A stretch of 64,000 bases of DNA from Zygaena filipendulae (lineage: Eukaryota > Arthropoda > Insecta > Lepidoptera > Zygaenidae). The stretch is taken from positions 14,089,001-14,153,000 of the forward strand of contig OU015652.1 of NCBI GenBank assembly GCA_907165275.2, written 5' to 3'. Shown here in pieces: positions 10,381 through 20,867 of the stretch. Each line of letters begins with the position of its first letter. The first letter of the stretch is position 1. Position numbers and translations under genes: made by a program. The notes under the pieces were generated by a model, which had not been told where the DNA came from, ran no database searches, and saw nothing but the letters and a program-made list of their open reading frames with translations.

Positions 10381-13300
10381 CTAAACGTATTTACTGGATA
10401 GCTGTTTGGCGAGTTCGGTGTACTTGAGGAACTTCGAATGGGGACTCTCGTCGTAGGACTGCGAGGGGCTGCGCGGGTCCTGCGGCGAGGCGGCGGCGGA
10501 GCCCCCGCTCTTGTGCGCGTTGGGCGACCCGGCGGCGGGAGGCGCCTTCATTGGCACCGGCTCCGGCAGAGCGCCGTCCTTGACGAAATGCATTTTGGAC
10601 AAGTGGTGTCGGTACGCGCCCTTGGATATGAATGGAGTATCGCAAAGAGCACACTTCATGATCGAATCCGTGACCACGGCGTCATTGCAAGCCCAGCTGA
10701 AGGTCAGGATACTCGGGGGGCCGGCCGGCGACGGCACAGGGGCGGGGGCACGGGAGGGATTCGTCTCCGTTTTATCACAGAGCTTCTGCAACGCAGCTAA
10801 GGGGTGACTGCCTTCGCGGCGAGAAGAGCCAGCTTCGTTCGATGACCCACCACCAGCTAAGTTATCGAACATGGACGAGAGCGCGCCTAAACTGGAGGCG
10901 GGTTTCCTATCAGCGCCTGGAGTGGGAGCGGAACGGTCGCTGGCTGGGCTCCTGGGGCTGGCCGCGGGGCTCGGACCCTCACTCTCACGTTTAGGAACGG
11001 TAGGTTTAACGTCTTCCCCGATCGAACTGCTCGGTCTAGGAGGTTCTTCCTCATCTTCCACCTCAGTTTTAACCCTAACCGGTTGGCTGCTTAAATCTAC
11101 TCCATTCTCACGCTCCTCGTCGTCCGTGACCTCCTTTTTTATCCGCATTTCGGCCGGACGGTCCTCGGAAGCGGGAGTTTGGGAGCCGCGAGTGTCTGGC
11201 GTGGTGCGGGGGGTCATGTGGTACGCGTCTAACTTCCTGTCGGGGGTCAAAGATTCTACTCTACTACCGCCCCGTTCAGACATCGAGCTAGATTCGCTGC
11301 CGCTGCGCTCCCGTCTTCCATAGCCCTGCTGGTGATGATAGTTCCGCAACATATTCATAGTCTGCGGATCAACTAACGGCTTAGTGTAGTCTACGCTCTC
11401 ATCTATACCTAGTCTCTTCAGGATACTTGAACCTATGGGTGCATGCGACGCCCCACCTGGCATGCCGGGGACCGAATGCCTAGAGCGGGTATCGAAACTC
11501 TTCTCTATCAATTGTTCTATGGCGTTGAGAACCGACGGCGATGAACTCTTCTCATTGCTCGCGTTGGGATCTTTGGAACTCGGTGAGGAATCGTTTACGG
11601 ACGATGGGGAGCGGTGGTGTACGGAGCCGGGTGAGGGTAGTTCCTCGTTGATGCTCTTACGGCCGTCGCGACCGGTGGGCGTGACGTGACCCGGCACGTC
11701 GGGTGGGATGATATTGTTAGACAAAAGAGCGCTTTTCAGAAAATTCCTTTGGCTATTCGACATCGGCGCGCCTATACATTGCCGTATGTGTTCCACGAAC
11801 ACCGCAGTCTCTATTTTATCACCGCATTTCTCACAATTGATGCGGCTGCCTGCCCCGAAATCCCTAATCGGTTTCGCCATCGGAACCCCGTTGTTATCCC
11901 CATTTTTGAACTCGTGCTGTGCCCTCTCTAGCTCAAGCAGCTTCCTAACAGGTAATGACTTCTTTCTTTTCTCGCGAGTTTGACGTCTTCTACTACCGGT
12001 TTCTGTAATGGATCTCATAATGTGTTCCTTGTAGTGTGAATTTTTCACCATGTGATTACTCAATTCTTTCAACGAACTAAATGCTTGGTCGCATACTTTA
12101 CATGTTAAAACTGCGCTAACGTGACTACTTGTGCCTGTCGCGGGCGGAGCCGTGTTATTCGAACCGGAAACACTAGAATTAGAGCCTTTCGATTCCTCAG
12201 AAGATTTCCAAGAAATGATTTGCTCCTGGGATATAATGTTTGTATAATGTTGTGTTCTCTGCATATGACTGGTCATTTCTGCCAAAGAACGAAAACTTTC
12301 AGCACACCACATACATTTCAATATTTGCCTAGTCTGCTCAGCCCCTTTACCTAACCAAACGTCTTGACCGCGAACTAACTTTCTAGGTATCGGCATATTT
12401 TCCTTAATTAACATGTTTAAGTCGTTTTGATTGGGTTTTGATGAACTACTCGAAGAAGAAGAATTGTGTGATGTGGTTGATGGCGAACTAGATGGCGGAT
12501 GTAGCGATGACGGGATCGGCGCTCCTGACACAGGTGGGACTGGAACGTTGACACCACAATGTTTAGCTTCCTTCATGTGGACAGTCAGGTCTGCTAAAGA
12601 GTTGAAACTCTTTTTGCACCAAACACACTTGAGTACATCTTTAGTTTGGTCGGCGCCTTTATTCAGCCAATGGGACTGCCAAGCGGAGTGCCGCGCTGCA
12701 GCGTTCGAAGCGAGACCAGCACCCAAAGCAGCGCTTTGCACAGAACGGAAAAGCTCTTCGCCACCCAATCTGCTCAGTTCAGTCATTTTTTCAAGCGCTT
12801 TCGTAGCATCGCTTGGCGTCGGACCACCGTGCTTAAGTTTGCCGTTCCAATCATTCGGAACCCCACTTTTCGGTGACAAACTAGCGGCGGTAATGGCTGC
12901 CGCAAAATAAGGTAAATGCGGGGCCACTGGCGTCGACCATGGCGACGGGGACGGCTTGAAGTCGGAGGTCCGAGAGCTCTTCCTCGAAGGTATGGGTGAA
13001 GGTGAATCTTCTGGTCCCCTTTTCCTAGTGCCAACGGATAGGTCGAGCGGTCCATTTTCAGGTGTCTTACTTAAATTGACAGCATCATCAATATCCTCGT
13101 CGTCTTGGGGCGATTCGCAGCGTTTCGTGCTGAAATCTAATATGGCGTCGGCTCGATCGGAGTCGGTCATGTCTTCTTGACAGGACATGAGCAGTTGTCG
13201 TTGGGCTGCGGCTGCGGCGGCGGCGCCCAGGTAGGCGGCGACTGCGGCCGAGTGCGGGGGCAGCAGGGCTGCGGGCAGAGCGGCGGGGAGGGCGGCCGTC

Positions 13301-13411
13301 AGGGCGGCGGGGAGGGGGAGGCCCGGCCCGCTGCGGCCGGAGTACATCGAGTCATTGGAAGGACACCGCGGCGCGCCCGACGACTCCCTGGAGACACATC
13401 TCGGGCTCTCC
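10381..13411 (-). CDS. tsh: teashirt/tiptop zinc-finger protein, coding exon 3 (main exon)
   Basis: This exon encodes nearly all of a Teashirt/Tiptop transcription factor, a nuclear DNA-binding repressor that patterns trunk and appendage segments in insects. It begins after a good acceptor (tgtccgcag) and ends at TAG (10383-10381). In full-length numbering it shows a poly-Ala/Leu/Pro segment (about 119-153), a CtBP-type PLDLS motif (205-209), and C2H2 fingers at C346/C349/H362/H368, C450/C453/H466/H472, C521/C524/H537/H543 and C1004/C1007/H1020/H1025. An atypical C2HC set lies at C610/C613/H625/C629. The first two fingers share the lead-in W-x2-KGA(D/E)QT, a family signature. A basic patch (556-574) could be a nuclear signal, and IKKE and VKTE sites (841-844, 864-867) fit SUMO consensus. 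There is no homeodomain, unlike vertebrate TSHZ proteins. Whether it should be named tsh or tio cannot be decided without a phylogeny; the family assignment is secure. Confidence 0.96.
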
Positions 13412-14627
13412 CTGCGGACAATGGAGACAAACCATCAGCACAACGATTGGCATAATTGACATTTATTGACACCGAAATTGAACGTTCTAATAAAGGTGAC
13501 ATTGTTAAACTGGTTAACCGAGTTCGTATATCGAAGCTGATTTTTATTACTACCTATTACACATTGACTTATTAGCATAAATCGACAACAATAAAATTGG
13601 CTTTTTATTTGTGTATCTGTAATAACAAGAAAAACTGTAACAAAATTTATGAATTACCTGAACTAAGGATGACAAATCACATAAGTCTTAATGCACTCGC
13701 AATTCATTTCCATTCATAAGTTTTATAGATCCCTGATCTATGGTATAAAATAAAATTTAGGTTTTGTGCGAGTATAATTGGAAAAATATTCACCTACACT
13801 CTAGTAGGTATATATTTACCGACAGCAATTGTGATCTAAAGACAAATCTGAATCCATAAATGGCGGAGTTTAGTAAACTTTCTATTCGAATATAGTACCT
13901 ACACTATGCCCAAAAAATATTATAAAAAATGAACAGACTAAATAGGAAAATAAAATAGTCGTAGTTCGTGAAACATTCCTAGAATCGATTTAAACGATCA
14001 ATACATTTGGTTATAAAAGATTAGAGAGGAAACCAGACCTCATTTGACATTATCGATGTTATTTATTGCGCTTTATGTAGATTCGATGACAATAAATCTA
14101 TCAGTCAACAATAAAACAAGCGCTGTCACGTTTCTAAGAAGATACGGATGATCGTACGGAAATCAATTCTTTATATATTTTAAGCATTCATTATTTTACC
14201 ATTCATCGCGATATTTAGATAAAAAAGTTGGCAAAAACAGATCTTTCTCGATATATTTATTCCTGTCGATATTATCCTTCTATTAATTTTTCTATATTTT
14301 TGTAGATTAATTGTAACTAGATTAAAAAGATCTAACTTATGATTCAGATAATTAAATTTATAAAGGCACTATTATCAGTATCAGCACTAAAGTACTGATA
14401 AATTCTATTAGTTTCTTTATCGCATGGACTTTATCAAAATATTTTAAAGTTAGAAACGAAAAATAAATTACCTATGATTGATGAACAAAGTTGAAAGGTT
14501 TTCAGATATTCAACAAAAAAAGAATGAAGTCGATAAAAACAAAACCAGCAACCAGAAATATCCAGCGAAAAATAAATTTGAAGATATTCAAATAAATAGA
14601 AATCACCAAATACAAGAAAAAACGTAC
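13412..14627 (-). other. tsh intron 2, portion between proximal exon and exon 3
   Basis: AT-rich intronic DNA ending at the acceptor of exon 3. A pyrimidine-containing tract and a ctgat branch-like word precede the cag. Nothing else is recognised. Confidence 0.6.
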
Positions 14628-14653
14628 CTCACGTGGTCAGCCTCCACGATCAT
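14628..14653 (-). CDS. tsh: tsh proximal alternative first coding exon
   Basis: On the minus strand an ATG at 14653-14651, in the strong insect context CAACATG, opens eight codons (MIVEADHV) plus two bases, then meets a strong donor, CGTGAG|GTACGT. The phase (two bases) is exactly what exon 3 needs: the split codon becomes AGG (Arg) and the frame continues into the Cys/Ser-rich start of exon 3. The joined product would be 1018 residues. A TAA lies in frame 26 codons upstream with no other in-frame ATG. A GC-rich block lies just upstream. This predicts a second promoter inside intron 2, producing a protein without the 84 N-terminal residues of the distal form. It rests on sequence only; a long-read or RNA-seq junction from 14628 to 13411 would settle it. 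Confidence 0.65.
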
Positions 14654-14669
14654 GTTGGAACCAATTTTC

Positions 14670-14711
14670 CTAAAGTACTCCAAAGTGAACTCGAAAAAGC
14701 CACGGATCCAT
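14670..14711 (-). other. Upstream ORF in the proximal tsh leader
   Basis: Thirteen codons (ATG at 14711, TAG at 14672-14670), out of frame with the proximal tsh start and ending 16 bases before it. The ATG has a weak -3 base but G at +4. If the proximal transcript starts upstream of 14711, this uORF could dampen translation. Confidence 0.4.
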
Positions 14712-14744
14712 CGAAACACACTCCTTATTTAAAAACAGAATATC

Positions 14745-15138
14745 ACTGATACTACAACTGACAGAGTCACAGACTTCCCTAACACAGTTGAACTGTGCAA
14801 GTAAACACGTCACGGAAGACGCGCCGCGAGTTCGGCTGCCGGGAGGGAAGTGCGCGATGCCTGCGGCGGCGGCGGCGGTCCCGCGTGGAATGAGACGTGC
14901 GTGATTTACGACCCGCCTGCAGCGCCCCCGCCCCGCACGCCTCTCGCCAGACAGAGACGCCCGCCACCACAAGTCGCGCCGCTGCAGGAGAAACAGGGAC
15001 GGCTATACGAATCTGAGCTCTGAGGGGTGGTGCGCTGCGTAATGCAAGCGTGCGTGCGATGCGCGAGGTGTACGTGCAGTGACGGGCGACGATGACAGCC
15101 GCCTGACAGAGCGTGGCTACTCCGCGGAGTTGACTCAC
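14745..15138 (-). promoter_or_regulatory. Candidate proximal promoter of tsh (GC-rich)
   Basis: The segment 14810-15130 is strongly GC- and CpG-rich (for example a run of GCC repeats near 14862-14880), unlike the AT-rich intron around it. Just downstream on the minus strand, TCAGT words near 14757-14749 resemble arthropod initiators. Position, composition and the adjacent phase-compatible first exon support a promoter. Open frames on both strands here are a by-product of GC content. Confidence 0.45.
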
Positions 15139-15197
15139 CGTATAACACCGAAGAAGTATGAAATACGACCAATCGTAACGATATCAATCCTTTACAT

Positions 15198-15545
15198 ATT
15201 ATTATATCACACATAGATAGTATGTAGTAGTGGGTTGGAAAATGTTTTTGTCGACGTCAAAGACACTTTTTAATCAAGACAGGATAGAGGTCAGAAGACC
15301 TCAACGGGGATCTTGCATAACATTTTTAGGCACACACATAGATAAATAGTGGGCTGAAAAATGTATTTGTCCACGTCAAAGACACTATTAAATCAGAACA
15401 GGCAAGATAGAAGTCACAAGAACTCATTGGAGATCTTTACATAATACTTGTAGGCTCACACGTAGATAATAGTGGGTTAAAAATATATTTGTCCACGTCA
15501 AAGACACTATTAAATCAGGACAGGATAGAAGTCACGACGACTCAA
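15198..15545. repeat. Three-copy tandem repeat (about 120 bp) upstream of proximal tsh exon
   Basis: Landmark 'tagtggg' recurs at 15228, 15347 and 15470, giving periods of 119 and 123 bp. Each unit carries the block ACGTCAAAGACACT and, further on, 'atcaNgacaggNNagaNgtca'. The block includes TCAAAG, the core recognised by TCF/LEF proteins. Units differ by scattered substitutions, so the array is not recent. Confidence 0.7.
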
Positions 15546-16737
15546 GTTGACAAGGAAATGGCGCGTGAACCAAAACTCCAAGACGAGTCCTTTTAACAAC
15601 ACAAGGGCCGAGGACGGATTTAAGCGTATCAACAACAGATTTCCTGCTGCGGCGAGAGGAAAATGTTTATTTCTGTCGGAGATAGGCGCTATGAGCTCAC
15701 GTGACCGCAGTCCGCAGGAAAAAATAACTTGTAGAGATTTGCATTCATGATTTATAGACGAACTTTTTTTTTAAATAGAGAGCTAATAATAATATCATCC
15801 ACATATATTAATATATCTATAAAATCGTCACAGTTTGTATATTGTTTTCATGTGCGCCTAAAAATACACAAAGCTGATCACCGTATAGTAAATTACTTAC
15901 ATTCTCAATCCATACTAATATTTTAAATGCGAAAGTACCTCGGTCTATCTATTTGCCTGTTACCTTTTCTACCTTTACTACCTGTATCTACTCGAATCGA
16001 GTGTTATGATATTTTTCGTATACGTTGTTAGGAAATAGGATATAGGAAAGGACATACGTAGGGTATCTACTTTTTATCCCGGAACCCCCGTGGAACCTCG
16101 GGAATAACGTGAGTTTAGACCTATCGTTATAACAAACTACTATTAGGTACTAAGTACGATTAGTAACCATAACGATATTTCAAAAGGTTTTTGAGAAACT
16201 TTCACGAACGTTGTTCGCTAACGAAAATCGCCAGCTGTTTATAGCATCCTATAAACATTAGTCGGGTGCGGGCCAATCAATCACTTGTGTTTATGTGACA
16301 GGTATTATGAGCTCTCTTTCCCCCGCACACACTGTGCGCAGTGTGCACGCCATCGACAATAACATACCTATATCCGAGCAGGACTGCAGTTTGCAACGTC
16401 ACATTGACAAAAAAGATGCATAGAGTTCGTAGCGGGTTTACCAGTAGGTAAGCTAAGTCTAGAGCCTAGGGCGGCAGAAGTTAGGGGGCGGCAAATTTGG
16501 GGACAACATTTTACCCAATAATTCTCGTGCAATCTTAACTAAATTGTTGTGTAGTAAAAATAATCCAGGAACTGATACATCAATCCCTTAATTTATTGAC
16601 ATACCTACTAATGACGTCACGACCGAATGTAGGTAAAAATCATAAATTTACAATTTAAATTACAATTTTTTTTTTACATAATATGATTGTGAACTACCTA
16701 TGGTCGTTGGGGTCGACAATATTTGCATAGCATTGGT
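15546..16737. other. tsh intron 2 DNA with a degraded Helitron-like copy
   Basis: Around 15911-16118 a weathered plus-strand Helitron-like copy is visible ('catactaatattttaaatgc' to 'ggaataacgtgag'). From about 16190 to 16420 composition is more balanced, with 'ggccaatcaatcactt' and 'gtttatgtgac', possible regulatory DNA. No gene. Confidence 0.35.
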
Positions 16738-16957
16738 TCCTTATGACCAATAACATTAATTGCCCATAACGCACGTCCCAAAACACAATCTCAAACGCTC
16801 CAGACGGTAAAATATAAGAGTTTATTATCATATTCAGTATGCCATAAAACAATTTGTGTTTTTGAAGTGAAACCCGTTGAGTATGAGGGAAAAACCATTT
16901 TTGTAACGCCTTATCCTAACGCGTCACGTTATGGCTTGCTAGAAAATAGGGAGCTGT
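16738..16957 (+). mobile_element. MITE, GGGCCCTTATTC family, decayed copy
   Basis: Follows the order of the intact copies ('ttatgaccaataacatt', 'gcccataacgc', 'cgtcccaaaa', 'gttatgg') with many substitutions and both terminal GGGCCC blocks lost. It is the oldest of the four copies. Confidence 0.6.
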
Positions 16958-17486
16958 TGAAGAAACATTTGTCACGATAAAACTTAGACTGCGCCAATAG
17001 ATAAAATGCGATAGTGGCCTAACGAACAATCTAATTATATGATCAATATTTCTGAGGCAAACAAAGATATAGGTATCAGATTAGAAGTACTTTCGTCGTC
17101 AAAGGTTCAACGTTGGCGGTGCGGTCGAACGAGTCATGGGGGCCACCGCCACCTGACATCATTGGAATAATTCCGCAGTTACAATGTGAATTTTAAAACG
17201 GCACATATTATGTCTTTGAAGCAATAAAAGAGCGCAATTTATCGGTTATGGTTGCACATTGTTTTTACCTGCATGACAGTAATTGATGGCGAATTGAGGT
17301 TGCGAACGATATTAGCATTTTTTTAAAGATAAAAATATCAATCAAATGTCTAGCCATGTACTTCAACACTATGACACATGTCACTATCGGCATAATATAG
17401 GTACTACCTAATGGAATTGCATCATTATCGGCATACAAATAGATTTTGTATGGCACACCGCAATGTGTTTCAATACTTAGATTTGA

Positions 17487-17595
17487 CTAGCTGTTCCCCG
17501 CGGTTTCAGCCGTTTCGAAATTCTCAGATCAAAAGTACCCTACCCTATTAGGTCATGAAAGCTTAATAATAAACACACTCACATCCGCATACACT
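17487..17595 (-). mobile_element. Truncated Helitron-like copy
   Basis: CTAG terminus at 17487 and hairpin 'ccccgcggtttc', then only the outer parts of the family sequence, so the middle was deleted. Confidence 0.55.
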
Positions 17596-18483
17596 GAGAG
17601 AACAATAGGGGCTTTTTCGGGAAAGTTCGCGACCGAAAGTTCCCCACCGAAGATCAGTCTTCAGTATTTCGGTTGGGCACCATATTTGGTCAGTAAACTT
17701 AATTAGTTAAGTAATTCTGTATAGGCTGCACTTCATTGGAACCGTGCGGGGCCAGTCGCTGATATGCCTGCTGGGTCATATTGTGTCGCCATAACATCTT
17801 TCGGGTAACCGAAGAGGTCACTTAACAGGACAACCGAAACCTCTTCGGTCTGATTGATTTCTCTCCGTGTAGTATCAGTGAGGATGCGGTTTGAAAGTCT
17901 ATTTTCCAAACTTCTGTAAGTTTGAAATCCAAACAACGGACCCTCAGGGTAGAGAACTGAACGAGTGCTTCGCAGAGAGAACGCTCAGTTTATGATTGAT
18001 AACGTCTCCTCACTGCACCTAATTGACATTGATGGAAAAGCGAAGAGACGAGCTAAACCAATATATATTTGCGTTGGGCATATTTTAAAATTTCTTTTAT
18101 TCATTTTAAAATAAAGTCTAAAATCGTTTGTGATAACATATTGGTCAGTGTAAAAATGTTTTATATCGACGACAATCGTACCTGCGCTTTGGATGATAAG
18201 GTAACATCGATGTTTTCGAAAAAAGTTTTTTTGTTAGATAGGTACCGATAGTTTTTTTTTATCAAAGTTTGATGATTTCTCAGTTTCAACCTTTCATAAG
18301 TTTTGACTCTCATAAATTACGCTAAAGATAATTTTGACAAAGCAAGAATGTTAAATAATCACTTTGGCAAATCTGACACATGAGACGAGATCTAAAAATA
18401 GTTTATATTTTGTCACGAATTTAGAAGACTTATAATTCTCTTTTATAATTAACTTCCATTTCGGAAATAGGTTTGAATTTATT

Positions 18484-18677
18484 AATGCTAATATTATAAA
18501 GACGTAAAGTTTGTAAGTTTGTGAGGTTGTAGGGGGTAATCTCTGGATCTAGGTACTGAACCAATTTTGAGAATTATTTTACCAATAGAAAGCCGCGTTA
18601 TTCATGTGTGACATGTAACTCGAAATTCCCGTGGGTACTCTGAAATTACCGTGGCTGAAACCACAGGGAACAGCTAG
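18484..18677 (+). mobile_element. Helitron-like element
   Basis: Starts 'tgctaatattataaag' and ends 'gggaacagctag|t'. Internal sequence diverges from the 4735 reference but keeps the 'actctgaaattaccgtgg' end block. Confidence 0.65.
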
Positions 18678-18734
18678 TGTTATATAAAAATAGTTTAACT
18701 CTGATACGCTTTAAATGTCTGTTATAAAAATGAA

Positions 18735-18985
18735 GACCCGATTGGCGCAGTAGGTCGCCATACCTACCTAAGCGGTTCCGGGTACGATTCCCGGTGGGGG
18801 TGAACTTTGTGTGACGAACACCGGGTTTCACTTTCCAGTTTGGGCGTGTTCTTATATCCATAATATACGTGTAATAATTATGTAGTATATACTATATAAC
18901 TATGTATATACCACGTTTACTTGGTTTCCACGACACATAGCTTAGTGTGGGATCAAGCCTGTGTGTTGTGAAGTGTGATATATTA
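18735..18985 (+). mobile_element. tRNA-derived SINE
   Basis: The head has tRNA-like internal promoter words: 'gattggcgcagtagg' (A box-like) and 'ggttccgggtacgattccc' (B box, one mismatch to GGTTCGANTCC). The non-tRNA body ends in 'gtgtgttgtgaagtg'. A second copy in reverse orientation occupies 49012-49499 and is interrupted. The head could be mistaken for a tRNA gene, but it lacks a proper cloverleaf end and continues into the shared body. Confidence 0.7.
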
Positions 18986-19680
18986 CCTATATGTTTTTTT
19001 TACACAAAAATTTAAACGTGCAAGGTTATTGAATAGACAATTAATCCACAAAGTTTATTAAAGTAAATTTTACGTATAATAAATTACTGCACGAAAACGC
19101 ACAATGAAAAAGGAAAAGAAAACATAATTAATAATCATTTCGGCATACATAACATGTATTTTTTGAACAACTTAAGTGCGGATAAGCAGAGTTTATCGCA
19201 AGCGATTACCGAACATAATCGGTTAGAATAATGACTGATATCGTTTACTTTGTGTCGAAATGTGGAAATATAGCGGTGCATCTGTTCAAACATGAAGAAG
19301 AGACGGACAATGGTATAACTGACACGCAATTTGACACGGTGCCTCAAAACTGTCTGATCAAACAGCAACTGTCTGAAAAATGTATGTAACTACGCGACAG
19401 TAAATTTTGTATTGTTTTTCCTCGTAATGATTTGAAATTGTATCTTCACTTACTTTTGTTATTTTATTTACACACACTTTTAAAATTTTATCAAAATTTA
19501 CATTTGAATAGTCCGTGTTATTAATTTACTGAATAGGAAGCTTAATTTCAATACCACCAAAGCTACCTGAGCTCAATTTTGACTATACATTATCGTTTTA
19601 CAATGTCTAAAAATAATAATATATATAATGTTGCAAGGGAACGCCGTCACGTACCTACCTATCAAGAGTAAGAATCGATG
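18986..19680. other. tsh intron 2 DNA, nothing distinct
   Basis: AT-rich, no recognised repeat or gene. Confidence 0.4.
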
Positions 19681-19682
19681 GA

Positions 19683-20074
19683 CTGTCACACACACGGTTC
19701 CGAATCATTTTTAGTAGTAATGCCTTCTATAACTGTCACTATCGCTCGCCCATTCATTTCTTTGATATCACCATTTAATATTCCCTGGGCATCCAAACGA
19801 GTATCAACTTTCAGAGCAGCTAATAGAATTTCAATTTGAAGGTTGCGGTCTTGCCGATCGTGGTCGAGCACAGGAGTTGACAACTGACCGTGGAAAACAA
19901 TGGGATCGTTAAATTGGACAGCGCGGAGTGATGTTTGGACCACCGTAATGTGAACAATACAATCGTGGCTCCAGTGTTATGAACGCACCAGTATTGTACA
20001 CATGAGCCGGAGGTATTAATTACGTCGATGACTTGTTTATAGGTTAAGCGACTCTGTGCCAAGTTGCAGGACAT
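19683..20074 (-). pseudogene. Frameshifted coding-like fragment, family not recognised
   Basis: On the minus strand one frame is open from an ATG at 20074 to about 19940, and the neighbouring frame is open from about 20000 to a stop at 19683. The two overlap, and together they read like about 130 residues of an ordinary globular protein with mixed hydrophobic and charged residues, in DNA less AT-biased than its surroundings. Stops directly precede the ATG. It lies in tsh intron 2 and is not part of tsh. I do not recognise the family. It may be a decayed retrocopy or transposon protein, or chance. A translated database search would decide. Confidence 0.35.
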
Positions 20075-20680
20075 CTATCATTCATTCTTCATAAGTAATT
20101 ATTCTGGTTCCCATTGATTTCTTGACAGAAATTCTTCACGAAGTTCAAGGAAGATAATATTATATGGCACATTGTTTGTAGGTATAAAAATTAAATATCT
20201 TGTCTTATTAGATAGTGAATACAATACGATTTCCACCTTTCATATCAATTGGGATAAAATAGTTTTATATCGGGTAACTTTTGTAAAGCTGGTCATAGGT
20301 TCGATCTTAAAAAAACAATGAAACTCAAATCTAATTTGCGCCGCAGTTGCAACTTGTGCAATGAATCTGTGATATTTTATAATATAAATAAGCTATTCTT
20401 TATTCGTTCCAATTAGGAAACGGCTACCTAACGATTTAGATCAAATTTTGTATTTCGATAAGGCTTTGTTTTTTAAGTTTATTAGGTAAGTACGGAAATA
20501 ACGCAAAGGTACTTTGTTGCTATTGAAAGTTTTATTGCTTTCAAAGTTTAACTAGACAAGTGTCATCTTGGCTGCTCAACAATAGACATCCCGCAGAATT
20601 ATGTACCACACGAGCGTTGCTCGGTCGCCCAGATATGATTCTTAGATAATATCGTAAAAGTAACCAAATTTCTTGCTCAC
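20075..20680. other. tsh intron 2 DNA next to exon 2
   Basis: AT-rich. The only functional element visible is the donor GTGAGC that begins at 20680 on the minus strand. Confidence 0.5.
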
Positions 20681-20867
20681 CTTTCGGCATTAGGGTCCTG
20701 GATCAGGGTCGCCGGTATGCTGTGCTCGATGTCGTCCCGCTCGTCCGGCGCGGGGGAGGCGCGGGATGCGGGCGAGTGCGACCGAGACGCTTCGCCTTCA
20801 CCCTGCTCCCGCCTCTCCCCCCGATCACTTCGCTCTTTCAACCCGCCGTCGGGACTGGTGGTTTCTT
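20681..20867 (-). CDS. tsh: teashirt/tiptop, coding exon 2
   Basis: A 187 nt internal exon. On the minus strand it follows an acceptor ending gtcaacag and ends before the donor GCCGAAAG|GTGAGC. It enters in phase 1 and leaves in phase 2, matching exon 1 (38032) on one side and exon 3 (13411) on the other. It encodes about 62 residues rich in Glu, Arg, Ser, Asp and Pro, without predicted fold, an acidic/basic disordered N-terminal region ahead of the conserved Cys-Pro-Ser block of exon 3. The proximal isoform skips it. The sequence is much GC-richer than the flanking intron. Confidence comes from splice sites, phase and codon-like composition; the segment itself is poorly conserved in the family. 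Confidence 0.88.

Noticed and set aside
12431..12910. 159-codon plus-strand frame antisense to tsh exon 3
   Set aside because: It is a shadow of the tsh coding sequence; its residues mirror tsh codons and no independent signal supports it.
14779..15214. Overlapping minus-strand frames over the GC-rich block
   Set aside because: Arg/Ala/Ser-rich translations in several frames at once are typical of GC-rich promoter DNA. Only the short ATG at 14653 has fitting start context, donor and phase.
18735..18800. tRNA gene
   Set aside because: A- and B-box words are present, but the sequence continues into a body shared with 49012-49499 and ends like a SINE; it is a SINE head.
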